A DNA stretch of 64,000 nucleotides from Niabella yanshanensis (GTDB lineage: Bacteria; Bacteroidota; Bacteroidia; Chitinophagales; Chitinophagaceae), in the NCBI RefSeq assembly GCF_034424215.1, contig NZ_CP139960.1, positions 4,216,001 to 4,280,000 on the forward strand, read 5' to 3'. The position numbers and the translations under genes are program-made. Shown one piece after another: positions 15,785-24,587 of the stretch (positions within the stretch are counted from its first letter, which is position 1; each line of letters opens with the position of its first letter). Under the pieces are notes generated by a model. That model worked only from the letters and a program-made list of their open reading frames with translations. It was not told where the DNA came from and ran no database searches.

Positions 15785-16570
15785 TTATATAGACTTTAAA
15801 AGCCCGCCATCAACCGGAATGCTGACACCTGTAACGTAAGCGGCCTGATCTGAAGCAAGGAAAGTAACTACATTGGCCAGCTCTGCTGCGGTTCCCAGGC
15901 GTTGCAGCGGGATATCGGTAATGGACTTTGCTTTTATCGCTTCTGTGGTAGAGCTTTGAGCTTCTGCCTGCGCTTCAAAAAGCTCGGTCAGCCGTTCTGT
16001 ATCGAAGTTCCCCGTGAGAATATTGTTAACGGTGATATTGTATTTTCCCAGGTCGCGGGATAAGGTTTTGCCCCAGGCTACTACGGCGGCTCTTATGGTA
16101 TTGGATAAAGCCAGGCTATCTACCGGCTCTTTAATGGTTCTTGATGTTAGATTAATGATCCGCCCAAAGCTCTGCTCTTTCATATGCTTTACCGCCAGCG
16201 CCGTAGTATGTTGTACGGTTTGAAATAAGAGGTCAAATGCCGATTGATAATCTGCTCCCGTTTTCTCGAGTACGGCACCTGCTTTTGGACCATTAGTATT
16301 GTTAACAAGAATATCAACGGTGTTGGCGCTGAAAAAAGTTTCTATTATTTTTTTGTAAGAGGCTAAATCAGCAAAATCAACTACCAGGTAGTTGTGCTGC
16401 TGGCCCTCAGTAGCCGGTAGCTCTGATGCAATAGCACGTAGCTTATCTTCATTACGCGCCATTAGAGTAAGGCTTGCACCGCTGTCTGCCAATTGCCGGG
16501 CTATAGCATAGCCCAAACCCTGGCTGGCGCCACCAACCAGGGCTTTTTTATTTTTCAATGAGATGATCAC
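15785..16570 (-). CDS. Short-chain dehydrogenase/reductase, variant without YxxxK
   Basis: A 261-residue Rossmann protein of the SDR family. Seen: the nucleotide-binding motif GGASQGLGYAIA near residue 13, the NNTNG variant of NNAG near residue 90, the catalytic Ser region NLTSRTI, and a typical C-terminus (AAYVTGVSIPVDGG). Where the catalytic Tyr-xxx-Lys is expected it has LALSNTIRAAVVAW, so the classical proton donor is missing. A known SDR subgroup carries SNxxR at this place, so the substitution is probably functional or signals a changed activity. The substrate cannot be told. It is a single gene between the ABC-F and M1 peptidase genes. Confidence 0.85.
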   Translation of the reverse strand: MIISLKNKKALVGGASQGLGYAIARQLADSGASLTLMARNEDKLRAIASELPATEGQQHNYLVVDFADLASYKKIIETFFSANTVDILVNNTNGPKAGAVLEKTGADYQSAFDLLFQTVQHTTALAVKHMKEQSFGRIINLTSRTIKEPVDSLALSNTIRAAVVAWGKTLSRDLGKYNITVNNILTGNFDTERLTELFEAQAEAQSSTTEAIKAKSITDIPLQRLGTAAELANVVTFLASDQAAYVTGVSIPVDGGLLKSI

Positions 16571-16630
16571 GGAGTGAAATTTTAAATACTAAATATAGAA
16601 TTCAGAATATTCAATGAGATACTTACATCT

Positions 16631-18205
16631 TTACAAGCTGCCTTTCTTTTTCAGCTCTGCAAAGAAGTCATCCAGGTTAATACCCAGCGATTTTTCAAAC
16701 GAGGCTTTCATATCTTCCGGTTGCGGATGTTTATGTTTCCAGGTTTTAAAATATTCCTGGAAGGCGGCATCTATTTTGTCGCGACCAAACATCTGCTCCA
16801 GTTCATATAACCAGATAGACGCTTTTAAATAGGAAATCAAACCATATTCTTCCGATGTTTTAAAATCAGCTGCGGGCTGGTCTATTGCCGCTTCCATTGG
16901 GATAGATGATAGTGCCCTGTAAGCAGTTTTCTGAAAATCGTCCAGAGGTAGTTGCTTCATTTGCGGCGGCATTTGGTCGCGGAAGATGGAATTGTACCGG
17001 TATTTCTCCGCCTCATAACGGAATTGGTAATAAGTGTTCAGTCCTTCGTCCTGCCAGGTATGCATGCGCTCATTACTGCCCAGCATGCTCATAAACCAGT
17101 TATGGCCAATCTCATGAGCAATTACACCATCCAGGTACTCCTTGCTGGCGTCAGGCACGGTAATGATGGTAATCATCGGATACTCCATACCGCCGCTTGA
17201 ATTATTCTTGGGGCCTTCAAAGACCTGTACAGTAGGGTAGTCATATTCGCCTATTTTTTCGCTATAATACCGGGTGCCATCTTTCGCATAGTCGATACTG
17301 TTGTTCCAGATCGTATTAGGCTTGTTCTTGTAATAAGTAAACGCATCCACAATTTTGCCGGACCGTAGTTTCAGTGTATCATATTGTATCACCACTCCTT
17401 TTTCTGCAAACCAGGCAAAATCAGGAACATTTTCTGCATGATAAGTCAATGTCTTACTACCGGCTTTCCCTTTATACAGTTCCGGAGTGCCGGTACGGTT
17501 GGCGGTATTTTTAGCGCCAATCGTTTTATATTGATTTAGCTCGTCTTTATTCTGTAAAATACCTGTAGCTCCTACTACATACTCGGCAGGCAGGGTAATA
17601 TTTACTTTGAAATTGCCATACTCGCTGTAATATTCTCCCATGCTCAGGTAAGGGAATTCGTGCCAGCCGTTTTTGTCAAATACAGCCGGTTTGGGGTACC
17701 ACTGGGTGGCCATATATTGGCCATCGGCATAACCTGAGCGTGAAAAATAGGAGGGTAGTTTTACCAGGAAGTCAGTAGAAATGGTGGTAGATTGTCCCGG
17801 CTTCAGGCTTTTAGGTAATACTACTTTTATAATGTCTATATAATTGGGATTGCTATGAGGCTCCGTTTTGGCCACTTTCCCGTCTACCTTGAAATTTAAA
17901 CCATTAATTTCTCCACGCGTGATTTGCGTTAGATCCTCGTGTGATGTTGAATCATTTCTGAGCTGCTGAAATAATGCCGTGCTATCATTTTTATAAGCAT
18001 TCGGCCAGATATGAAACCAGATAAAATCCAATGATTCCGGCGAATTGTTTTTATAAACAACATTCATGTTGCCTTTTAGGGAATTGCTTTTGTCGTCTAG
18101 TGCCACATCTATTTTATAATCGACATGCTGCTGCCAGTAGGCGTTTTGAGCAAAAACGGTGGTCGTTAAGGTTAGTAAAAGGGATAAGGATAATAATCTC
18201 ACCAT
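16631..18205 (-). CDS. M1-family zinc metallopeptidase, exported
   Basis: A 524-residue aminopeptidase-like protein. Seen: signal peptide at residues 1-19 (cut before QNAYW), an N-terminal beta domain, the GxMEN-like motif SGGMEYP at 337-343, and the gluzincin site HEIGHNW with His364, Glu365 and His368, with the third ligand Glu387 in WQDEGLNT. Compared with full-length M1 enzymes it lacks the ARM-repeat C-terminal domain, as is common for Bacteroidota M1 proteins of this size. It probably works in the periplasm or at the surface on peptides. A near -7 element (TATCTTTC) lies just upstream of the start. Confidence 0.92.
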   Translation of the reverse strand: MVRLLSLSLLLTLTTTVFAQNAYWQQHVDYKIDVALDDKSNSLKGNMNVVYKNNSPESLDFIWFHIWPNAYKNDSTALFQQLRNDSTSHEDLTQITRGEINGLNFKVDGKVAKTEPHSNPNYIDIIKVVLPKSLKPGQSTTISTDFLVKLPSYFSRSGYADGQYMATQWYPKPAVFDKNGWHEFPYLSMGEYYSEYGNFKVNITLPAEYVVGATGILQNKDELNQYKTIGAKNTANRTGTPELYKGKAGSKTLTYHAENVPDFAWFAEKGVVIQYDTLKLRSGKIVDAFTYYKNKPNTIWNNSIDYAKDGTRYYSEKIGEYDYPTVQVFEGPKNNSSGGMEYPMITIITVPDASKEYLDGVIAHEIGHNWFMSMLGSNERMHTWQDEGLNTYYQFRYEAEKYRYNSIFRDQMPPQMKQLPLDDFQKTAYRALSSIPMEAAIDQPAADFKTSEEYGLISYLKASIWLYELEQMFGRDKIDAAFQEYFKTWKHKHPQPEDMKASFEKSLGINLDDFFAELKKKGSL

Positions 18206-18417
18206 GTGTGTAAATTTTTTGAAAGATAAGGAGAAATTTGAAAGCTGTTTGCAAAGAACATTGCTATAGGAAACAGGTATATATTGTTAAGAGTTTCATA
18301 AACGGTATTTAAATAAAAGAGAAAATATTGCGCTTTTCCATGCTGGTATTGTGTGTCGTTTTTTTTATATCCACCCGGGTAGGGGTAAAAGGATGATCGG
18401 TTGTATTTCTACTATAA

Positions 18418-18430
18418 ACCCTGACAGGGT
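18418..18430. repeat. Short palindrome ACCCTGACAGGGT
   Basis: A perfect 6-1-6 inverted repeat in the divergent gap between the M1 peptidase and START-like genes, about 38 bases before the latter. It resembles the small CCTGACAGG palindromes scattered between genes in Bacteroidota. It could equally be an operator; nothing decides. Confidence 0.35.
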
Positions 18431-18467
18431 ATTCTGGCAATCCATTTTTAATATAAAAAGATAAAGT

Positions 18468-19100
18468 ATGAAAACGGTATTTCAATATAATACGTTGTTG
18501 GTGCTGGCGCTATTGTTCACTCATTTTTGCAGCGCCGGCGATTTTGAATTAATAAAAGCCGAACGGAATATAGCACTCTATGAACGGTGGGTAAAGCATA
18601 ATGGCCATACGGTAAGGGAATTAAAGGCCGATTTTACCGTCAAGGCTGCATCAGCCCAGGATGTTGTCGCGCTATTAAAGAATCCGGCTAAGGGGCCGCG
18701 TTGGAACACTAATGCCAGAAATTACAAGATAGCCTACACCAGCAACGATGCGGTTTGGCTAACCTATGTCCGATACAAAATTCCATGGCCAATGGACGAC
18801 CAGGACTGCAGCCTGAAATACTCCTTTAATACAAGCGATTTGAATAGTCAGGTATGTAATATTTATTTTGAAGGAATTTATACCGAGAAGTTCCCCGTTG
18901 TAAAAAACGTAACGCGCATTACAGGTACCAGGGGCAAATGGGTAGTAGAAAAGGCGAAGAACGGGAGCCTGAAAATTACCTACCAGATTGTAACGGATAA
19001 AAGCGCCAGTGTGCCCCGTTGGGTATCTGACCCCATTATACATGATAATCTTTTTAAAACCATTACCGAATTCAGGAAGTTGTTGGAGCAGGTTTCCTGA
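18468..19100 (+). CDS. Exported START-domain-like protein
   Basis: A 210-residue protein with a signal peptide (residues 1-23, ending CSAG) and one START/SRPBCC-type lipid-binding fold. Seen: landmarks of the bacterial START group, RWNTNARNYKIAY, YKIPWPMDDQDCSLKY, and the C-terminal helix start PRWVSDPIIHDNLFKTI. Such proteins probably bind a hydrophobic ligand in the periplasm; the ligand is unknown. It stands alone, divergent from the M1 peptidase and convergent with the rhomboid gene. Confidence 0.83.
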   Translation: MKTVFQYNTLLVLALLFTHFCSAGDFELIKAERNIALYERWVKHNGHTVRELKADFTVKAASAQDVVALLKNPAKGPRWNTNARNYKIAYTSNDAVWLTYVRYKIPWPMDDQDCSLKYSFNTSDLNSQVCNIYFEGIYTEKFPVVKNVTRITGTRGKWVVEKAKNGSLKITYQIVTDKSASVPRWVSDPIIHDNLFKTITEFRKLLEQVS

Positions 19101-19151
19101 TCAATGAATATTTTGGTGGAGTCAATTGAACCGGTGGGAGGTAGGCAATAC

Positions 19152-19841
19152 TTATCTCCTTACCGGTTGTTTCGTAACAAAAAAACTAACCAGTATGAGG
19201 CCTGCTGCGAAGCCGCCTACATGGGCCGCATAAGCAATACCGCTGCCCTCGCGTCCCATAGCGCCCCAGCCTTCAATCAATTGTAGTGCGATCCATAGTC
19301 CAAGCGCAATAAAAGCATTGACCCTGATGATAAAAGGAATTAAAAAAATACGGATCTTGTTTTTGGGGAACAGCAGAATATAACCACCTAGCACGCCTGC
19401 AATAGCGCCCGATGCGCCTACACAGGGAGTATAAAGACCTGTATGGGTATACGAGGAGATAAATATATGTGATAATGTTGCCAGGATGCCACAAAGCAGG
19501 TAAAAAATAAGATATTTTTTGTGGCCCATTACATTTTCGAGATTATCGCCGAATATCAGCAGGTACATCATATTCCCAATAATATGTCCGAAGCCTCCAT
19601 GCATGAACATGGATGTGAGAATTGTTCCGTAAACGGGAATAGGCGTGACCCCAAGCCCTCCACCTACGATATCGCGATTCGATAAGATTTCTTCCGGTAC
19701 CGCAGCATAGCGGCCGAGGAATGCTTCATTGGCACCCATTCCCTGGGCAAAAACAAATACCAGTATATTAATGGCTATTAAAAGATAATTGATGTAAGGT
19801 GTAATGGTACGACCCGAATTGTCATCTCCGATAGGAATCAT
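19152..19841 (-). CDS. Rhomboid-family intramembrane serine protease
   Basis: A 229-residue polytopic protease that cuts membrane proteins within or near the bilayer. Seen: six hydrophobic segments, the HGGFGHIIGNM motif (His81, Asn90), catalytic Ser144 in GASGAIAG and catalytic His207 in AAHVGGFAAG. All key residues are present, so it should be active. It lies about 55 bases after the J-domain gene on the same strand, so they may be one transcript. Confidence 0.93.
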   Translation of the reverse strand: MIPIGDDNSGRTITPYINYLLIAINILVFVFAQGMGANEAFLGRYAAVPEEILSNRDIVGGGLGVTPIPVYGTILTSMFMHGGFGHIIGNMMYLLIFGDNLENVMGHKKYLIFYLLCGILATLSHIFISSYTHTGLYTPCVGASGAIAGVLGGYILLFPKNKIRIFLIPFIIRVNAFIALGLWIALQLIEGWGAMGREGSGIAYAAHVGGFAAGLILVSFFVTKQPVRR

Positions 19842-19896
19842 AAGAGTTTAATTTTTATAATGTTGTTAGCAATAAGCTTATCAAAAAACCTGCCGT

Positions 19897-20541
19897 CTAA
19901 CGTCTTAAAGAGGTTCCCCATATTAAAATACACAGCATCACCACTAATAAAATAATGAACGCCGGTTTCCAGGTTTCCCAAAACACTTTCCCCGCCAGCT
20001 CTTCTTCTTTTTGTCGCAGTATGTCAATATGGTTACTTTGAATGGTTTGTAATTTTTGGAGGTAGCTGCTTTGAGCCGTGATGGGTATGGTCGCCGTTAG
20101 CTGAAACAGCTCTTTTACGATAGCGTCATTAATACTGGTTTCATTAAAATCATTCAGCAGTTGAACCCGGTTATCTGTGAGCAGCTGGTCCAGTTCTTCC
20201 TTAATTCCTTCCTTGTTCATGCGGTAAATATCCATCCGATGTATCTTATCACTGGCCGATAAAACCAGTTTTAATAAATCCTCAGGTGTTTTTACCGGTT
20301 GCTCAAATAACTGGCCGTTAGCCTTGTGTAACCATCTTTCCTGCAGGTATTGCTCTTTTCTCCCGGGGCTGGAAAGCGTTTCATAGGCTTCTTTGATCAG
20401 TTCAAAATATGCTAAAGCTGATTGATTATCAGGGTTTTTGTCAGGATGATACTGGTGCGCCAGCCTGCGGTAAGCCGATTTTATTTCAGCCAGATCAGCT
20501 GATGGCGGCACTTGTAGTATCTGGTAGTAATCAATAGCCAT
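19897..20541 (-). CDS. J-domain protein with a C-terminal membrane anchor
   Basis: A 214-residue DnaJ-type co-chaperone. Seen: a J domain at residues 3-68 with the essential HPD at 32-34 (HQYHPDKNPD), a helical middle part, and a single hydrophobic segment near the C-terminus (FIILLVVMLCILIW) leaving a very short tail. There is no zinc-finger or Gly/Phe domain, so it is not canonical DnaJ. It probably recruits DnaK to the inner membrane face. It precedes the rhomboid gene in the same direction, which suggests, but does not prove, a shared membrane quality role. Confidence 0.88.
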   Translation of the reverse strand: MAIDYYQILQVPPSADLAEIKSAYRRLAHQYHPDKNPDNQSALAYFELIKEAYETLSSPGRKEQYLQERWLHKANGQLFEQPVKTPEDLLKLVLSASDKIHRMDIYRMNKEGIKEELDQLLTDNRVQLLNDFNETSINDAIVKELFQLTATIPITAQSSYLQKLQTIQSNHIDILRQKEEELAGKVFWETWKPAFIILLVVMLCILIWGTSLRR

Positions 20542-20786
20542 GATAATGTGGCAAAATATATTAAATATTTAAATAACAGGCAGGTATAAATTAGGTTCAC
20601 TCCTTTCTGTAATAGTGGAACCGCTTGAAAGGTTTCATACCTACTTATTAAATAGTGTAAAATAAATCATAAAACCTTAACCGGCTTTCAATTTTGGCAG
20701 CAGGGTGACAACTTAATTTACAATTCCACGTCATATAAACAGAAGCGCGAACTTCTGCAATTATTAAAAAATAAATTACAATAAAA

Positions 20787-22280
20787 ATGAAACGATTTAT
20801 CAACTATTTAGGTATGGGACTGATGCTTGCCTTTGCAATGCTGTTGTCCAGACCTGTTGATGCGCAGCCGAGGGTAGGGGTGAGTATCAATTTTCAAACA
20901 TTCTACGATGAATTGAGTCCTTACGGAGAATGGATTGATTACCCTGAGTACGGGTATACCTGGAGGCCGCGTGTGGGAGCTGATTTCAGGCCCTACGCTA
21001 CCAACGGTTCCTGGGCTTATACAGCTGACAATGACTGGATGTGGAACTCCGGCTACGATTGGGGCTGGGCGCCGTTTCACTACGGCCGCTGGTTTAATGA
21101 CCCTTTTTACGGATGGCTTTGGGTACCTGGTTATGAGTGGTCCCCGGCCTGGGTAAGCTGGCGTGGTGGTGGCGATTACTATGGTTGGGCGCCGATCCGT
21201 CCCGGGATTAATATTAATATTGGCTTCGGCGGTTATAACCCTCCATACGATTACTGGACTTTTGCTCCCGGCCGTTACATGAATTCAGTGCATATTGGAC
21301 GCTATTTCTACCCTTACAGAAATAATGTAACTATTATTAACCGCACTACTATAATCAATAATTACAACTATGGTCCGAGAGGTGGTAATTACAGGGGAGG
21401 AAGAAATAGTTATTATACCAATGGTCCACGCAGGGGGGACGTTGAAAGATATACCGGTCGTATTAATGCCGTAACAGTTCGGAATGCTGACCGACCCGGG
21501 AGGGCCACCGTTTCAAGAAACGCTGTGTCTGTTTATCGCCCTGCAGTTAGCAGAAATGACAATCGCTCAACTTATGCGCCGCGCAATGTACAGCGTTATG
21601 ATAGAAACAGTATAGCCAGCCGAGGCACGGATAGAAGTGGAAGAACGAACGAAGTACGTAGTAACTCAAGAAATAATGATTCGAGAGATTACAGGGTGAA
21701 CTCAGCACCCCGCCGGGATGATGCAACTAGGACAGACAGGACCAACGAAAACCGGGGGGCTGCCAATAGGCAGGAATCTTCCCGCAGGTTTGGAAATGAC
21801 GCGGACCGGGGCAGTCAACCTAACGGGCAGATCATGCAGCGCAATAACGAAATGAGAGCGCGTCAGCAGCAGATGCAACGTTCTCAGGAGAACCGATCGT
21901 CTATAGATCGTTCTGCAGAAATGAGACAGCGTAACGAGGCGGCACAGCAGCAACGTTCGGCTGAGATGAGGCAGAGAAATGAGGCAGCACAGCAACAGAG
22001 GTCAGAGGCGATGAGGCAGCAACGGGAAACCAGGGCGCAACAGGAAAACCAGGCGAGAGTAGAATCCCGGCAAAGATCGGTACAGCAGCAACAAAGGCAG
22101 TACGAGAACAGAAGCAGGGAAATGCAGGTACAAAGGCAGCAATCGGCTCCGAGAGTAGAACGCCAGGCGCCAAGCAGGAGTTTCGAAAGTCGCAGCTCAG
22201 CTCCTTCACGCTCAATGGGTGGTGGTGAAAGTCGCGGAAGCCGCGGCGGTGGAGAAAGAGGAGGTGGCAGAGGCCGATAA
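20787..22280 (+). CDS. DUF6600-type exported protein with Arg/Gln-rich repeat tail
   Basis: A 497-residue exported protein. Seen: signal peptide at residues 1-26 (ending VDAQ), then about 150 residues rich in Trp, Tyr and Gly with recurring YGEW, YGWLWVPGYEW and YYGWAPI elements, typical of DUF6600/YXWGXW-like envelope proteins. From about residue 200 on it becomes low-complexity, very rich in Arg, Asn, Gln and Ser, and is predicted to be disordered, with near-perfect 15-residue repeats (RSAEMRQRNEAAQQQ). The strong positive charge could bind nucleic acid or anionic polymers outside the cell; this is inference. A clear terminator follows. Confidence 0.85.
   Translation: MKRFINYLGMGLMLAFAMLLSRPVDAQPRVGVSINFQTFYDELSPYGEWIDYPEYGYTWRPRVGADFRPYATNGSWAYTADNDWMWNSGYDWGWAPFHYGRWFNDPFYGWLWVPGYEWSPAWVSWRGGGDYYGWAPIRPGININIGFGGYNPPYDYWTFAPGRYMNSVHIGRYFYPYRNNVTIINRTTIINNYNYGPRGGNYRGGRNSYYTNGPRRGDVERYTGRINAVTVRNADRPGRATVSRNAVSVYRPAVSRNDNRSTYAPRNVQRYDRNSIASRGTDRSGRTNEVRSNSRNNDSRDYRVNSAPRRDDATRTDRTNENRGAANRQESSRRFGNDADRGSQPNGQIMQRNNEMRARQQQMQRSQENRSSIDRSAEMRQRNEAAQQQRSAEMRQRNEAAQQQRSEAMRQQRETRAQQENQARVESRQRSVQQQQRQYENRSREMQVQRQQSAPRVERQAPSRSFESRSSAPSRSMGGGESRGSRGGGERGGGRGR
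21909..22025 (+). repeat. Tandem 45-bp coding repeat in the DUF6600 gene
   Basis: Two complete copies of a 45-base unit encoding RSAEMRQRNEAAQQQ (21909-21953 and 21954-21998) and a partial third copy. The protein copies are identical while the DNA differs at several wobble sites, so the repeat is old enough to have drifted and is held at protein level. Confidence 0.85.
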
Positions 22281-22321
22281 AAATTGGGTGAGGTTTAGTT
22301 TTTTATATATTTAAAGTTTGC

Positions 22322-22352
22322 AAAACGGCTCCGGTTTTCCGGGGCCGTTTTT
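22322..22352 (+). terminator. Intrinsic terminator of the DUF6600 gene
   Basis: A 9-bp stem with one G-T pair (CGGCTCCGG / CCGGGGCCG), loop TTTT, followed by a T run, 45 bases after the stop codon. Confidence 0.9.
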
Positions 22353-22485
22353 GTTGGCAGTGAGGTGCTGCAACGGCACCGGGACCCGTCGTACCACTGA
22401 TGCGCGGCCATGCCGGCTGATTTTACATCGATTGAATTATTAACTTTTCAAGAAATGCTGTGCTTTTAGTCTATTTTAGCGAATT

Positions 22486-23658
22486 ATGAGTTACACAATG
22501 ATACAGACCATGCGATGGTATGGTGATAACGATGCTGTTTCGCTAAGTGATATACGCCAGTCGGGTGCTACCGGAATTGTAACTGCTTTACACCATATAC
22601 CGGTGGGAGCCATATGGACCTCAGAAGCAATCAGCAAAAGAAAAGAAACCATAGAAGCCGGAGGCTTAACCTGGGAAGTAGTGGAAAGCCTGCCGGTACA
22701 TGAGGATATTAAAAAGCGCAGTGGGAATTATCAAGAATGGATAGAGAATTATAAGGTGAGTTTAAAAAATCTTGCCGCCAATGGTATCAGGGTGGTTACC
22801 TATAACTTCATGCCGGTGCTCGATTGGGTAAGAACGAACCTGGATTTTCCCACCGAAACGGGAGCATTGTGTTTAAGGTTTGGATGGAAAGAATTTATTG
22901 CTTTTGATGTTTTTATATTAAAACGCCCGGGAGCTGAAGATGATTATAATGAAAGTGATTTAAGAAAGGCCAAGGAGTTTTTTGACAACCTGAGCATCAG
23001 TGAAATCGATCATCTTAAAACATCCTGTCTCATGGGGCTTCCAGGTTCTGATGGATTGTTTACGACCGGGCAGGTGCTGGACCTGCTGGATGAATATGGG
23101 GACATAAGTGCCGAACAGCTTCAGCAAAATCTTTTTTCATTTTTAAACGAGATCGCTCCAATTGCGGAAGAGGCAGGGGTTCTGCTGGCGATACATCCCG
23201 ACGATCCACCTTACCCGATACTGGGCCTGCCGCGTATTATGAGCACTGCCGCACATATTGAAGCATTGATTCAAAATGTACCCTCCAAAAATGCTGGGCT
23301 TTGTTTCTGTACGGGTTCTTATAGTGCCCGCAGGGATAATGACCTGTTAGATATGATCAAAAGATTTGGAGACAGAGTCTATTTCCTGCATTTAAGAAGT
23401 ACCGACAGAGATGAAGAGGGTAATTTCTTCGAAGCCAACCACCTGGAAGGAAACGGCAATATTGTTTCCATTATTCAATACGTGAGCCAATTACAAAAAG
23501 ATCAGCAGCGCCGCATTCCGATGCGTCCTGATCATGGTCATCAAATGCTGGATGACCTGCAAAAGAAAACCTACCCCGGATATTCTGCGATAGGTAGATT
23601 AAAGGGGCTTGCTGAAATAAGAGGCGTAGAAGCAGCTATTCAACAATTGCAGTTGTAA
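22486..23658 (+). CDS. uxuA: Mannonate dehydratase
   Basis: A 390-residue cytosolic enzyme that converts D-mannonate to 2-keto-3-deoxygluconate in glucuronate breakdown. Seen: family sequence throughout, including MRWYGDNDAVSLSDIRQSGA, ALHHIPVGAIWT, LAIHPDDPPYPILGLPRI and MRPDHGHQMLDD, with the conserved His and Cys residues of the metal site. A second ATG four codons downstream is an alternative start. No other hexuronate genes lie next to it, which is unusual as uxuA often has uxuB or uxaC nearby. It precedes the sigma factor by 263 bases and is not obviously part of that operon. Confidence 0.96.
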   Translation: MSYTMIQTMRWYGDNDAVSLSDIRQSGATGIVTALHHIPVGAIWTSEAISKRKETIEAGGLTWEVVESLPVHEDIKKRSGNYQEWIENYKVSLKNLAANGIRVVTYNFMPVLDWVRTNLDFPTETGALCLRFGWKEFIAFDVFILKRPGAEDDYNESDLRKAKEFFDNLSISEIDHLKTSCLMGLPGSDGLFTTGQVLDLLDEYGDISAEQLQQNLFSFLNEIAPIAEEAGVLLAIHPDDPPYPILGLPRIMSTAAHIEALIQNVPSKNAGLCFCTGSYSARRDNDLLDMIKRFGDRVYFLHLRSTDRDEEGNFFEANHLEGNGNIVSIIQYVSQLQKDQQRRIPMRPDHGHQMLDDLQKKTYPGYSAIGRLKGLAEIRGVEAAIQQLQL

Positions 23659-23864
23659 GCGTACAAAAAATAAAGTGAGAGTACCAGTGAACCATCACTA
23701 GTTTTTTTATGCCTTTAACAGTATATGTAAATCTGGCCTTAAGAGTTGCCACCGAATTCGCTAAAAGTCCAAGTTATCTCACTTAGACTGTCTTTTTTTT
23801 GTACAAACTCTGTTAGAATTAAGTATTCTCAACCTTTTTATTGCTATTATTAAAAAGTTTAATG

Positions 23865-23895
23865 TTTCTAAATTGTTAAATTATATATAACTTCG
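23865..23895 (+). promoter_or_regulatory. Candidate promoter of the sigma factor gene
   Basis: TTTC, 19-base spacer, TAACTTCG: one mismatch in each half of the Bacteroidota consensus TTTG-N19-TAnnTTTG. An AGGAG lies at 23914-23918, directly before the ATG, which supports the ATG rather than the TTG three bases upstream. Confidence 0.4.
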
Positions 23896-23921
23896 GGGAG
23901 AGATTTTTACATGAGGAGTTG

Positions 23922-24503
23922 ATGAATTTGTACAACGAGAAAATATTACTGGAAAGAAGTAGTCGCGGCGATGAGGAAGCCTTTGGCCAATTATTCCGGC
24001 ACCATAAAAACCGACTTTATAGTTTTTTGCTCAGGTTTTCACAATCTCCTGAAGTGGTGGAAGATATTGTGCAGGATATCTTTTTAAAGCTATGGTTAAA
24101 CAAAGAACAGCTTACTTCCATAGAAAACCTGGATGCGTATCTAATAACACTTTCAAAAAATCAATTGATCAATACCATTCGTCGCCGGGCTAAGGAGTCA
24201 GATATCCTGACGGTCCTCGGCAGGGAAGGCCAGCGGCACGAAATGAACAATGCTACTGTGAATTTAGCGCTGACGGAAACAAAAGAGCAGCTTTCTGCAA
24301 CCATTGAAAAATTGCCACATCAGCAAAAGGTAGCTTTTTATTTGAGCCGCCAGGCCAATCTTAAACACGAGGAAATCGCGTCGTTGATGCAGATCTCTAA
24401 AAATACCGTACGGAATCACATTATCCAGGCCATGCGCACATTAAAAAAGAGCCTGACTTCCTTACTGGTCTCTGTTGCGATACATTTTTTTATTTTTTTT
24501 TAG
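23922..24503 (+). CDS. ECF-type RNA polymerase sigma-70 factor (FecI-like)
   Basis: A 193-residue extracytoplasmic-function sigma factor. Seen: region 2 (FGQLFRHHKNRLYSFLLRF, VEDIVQDIFLKLW) and region 4 with the helix-turn-helix (LKHEEIASLMQISKNTVRNH). The C-terminus ends in a hydrophobic tail (LLVSVAIHFFIFF), as is common in Bacteroidota ECF factors. It precedes a FecR gene and a SusC-like receptor with an STN domain, the classical three-part surface-signalling unit in which ligand binding at the outer membrane releases the sigma factor to transcribe the uptake genes. Confidence 0.95.
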   Translation: MNLYNEKILLERSSRGDEEAFGQLFRHHKNRLYSFLLRFSQSPEVVEDIVQDIFLKLWLNKEQLTSIENLDAYLITLSKNQLINTIRRRAKESDILTVLGREGQRHEMNNATVNLALTETKEQLSATIEKLPHQQKVAFYLSRQANLKHEEIASLMQISKNTVRNHIIQAMRTLKKSLTSLLVSVAIHFFIFF

Positions 24504-24587
24504 GGTTACTAGTTCTATGACAATTCTTATTTGTCTTTAATAGTAACGGGACGTAATGCCGGTTATTCCTGCTTAAATACCAGGGCT

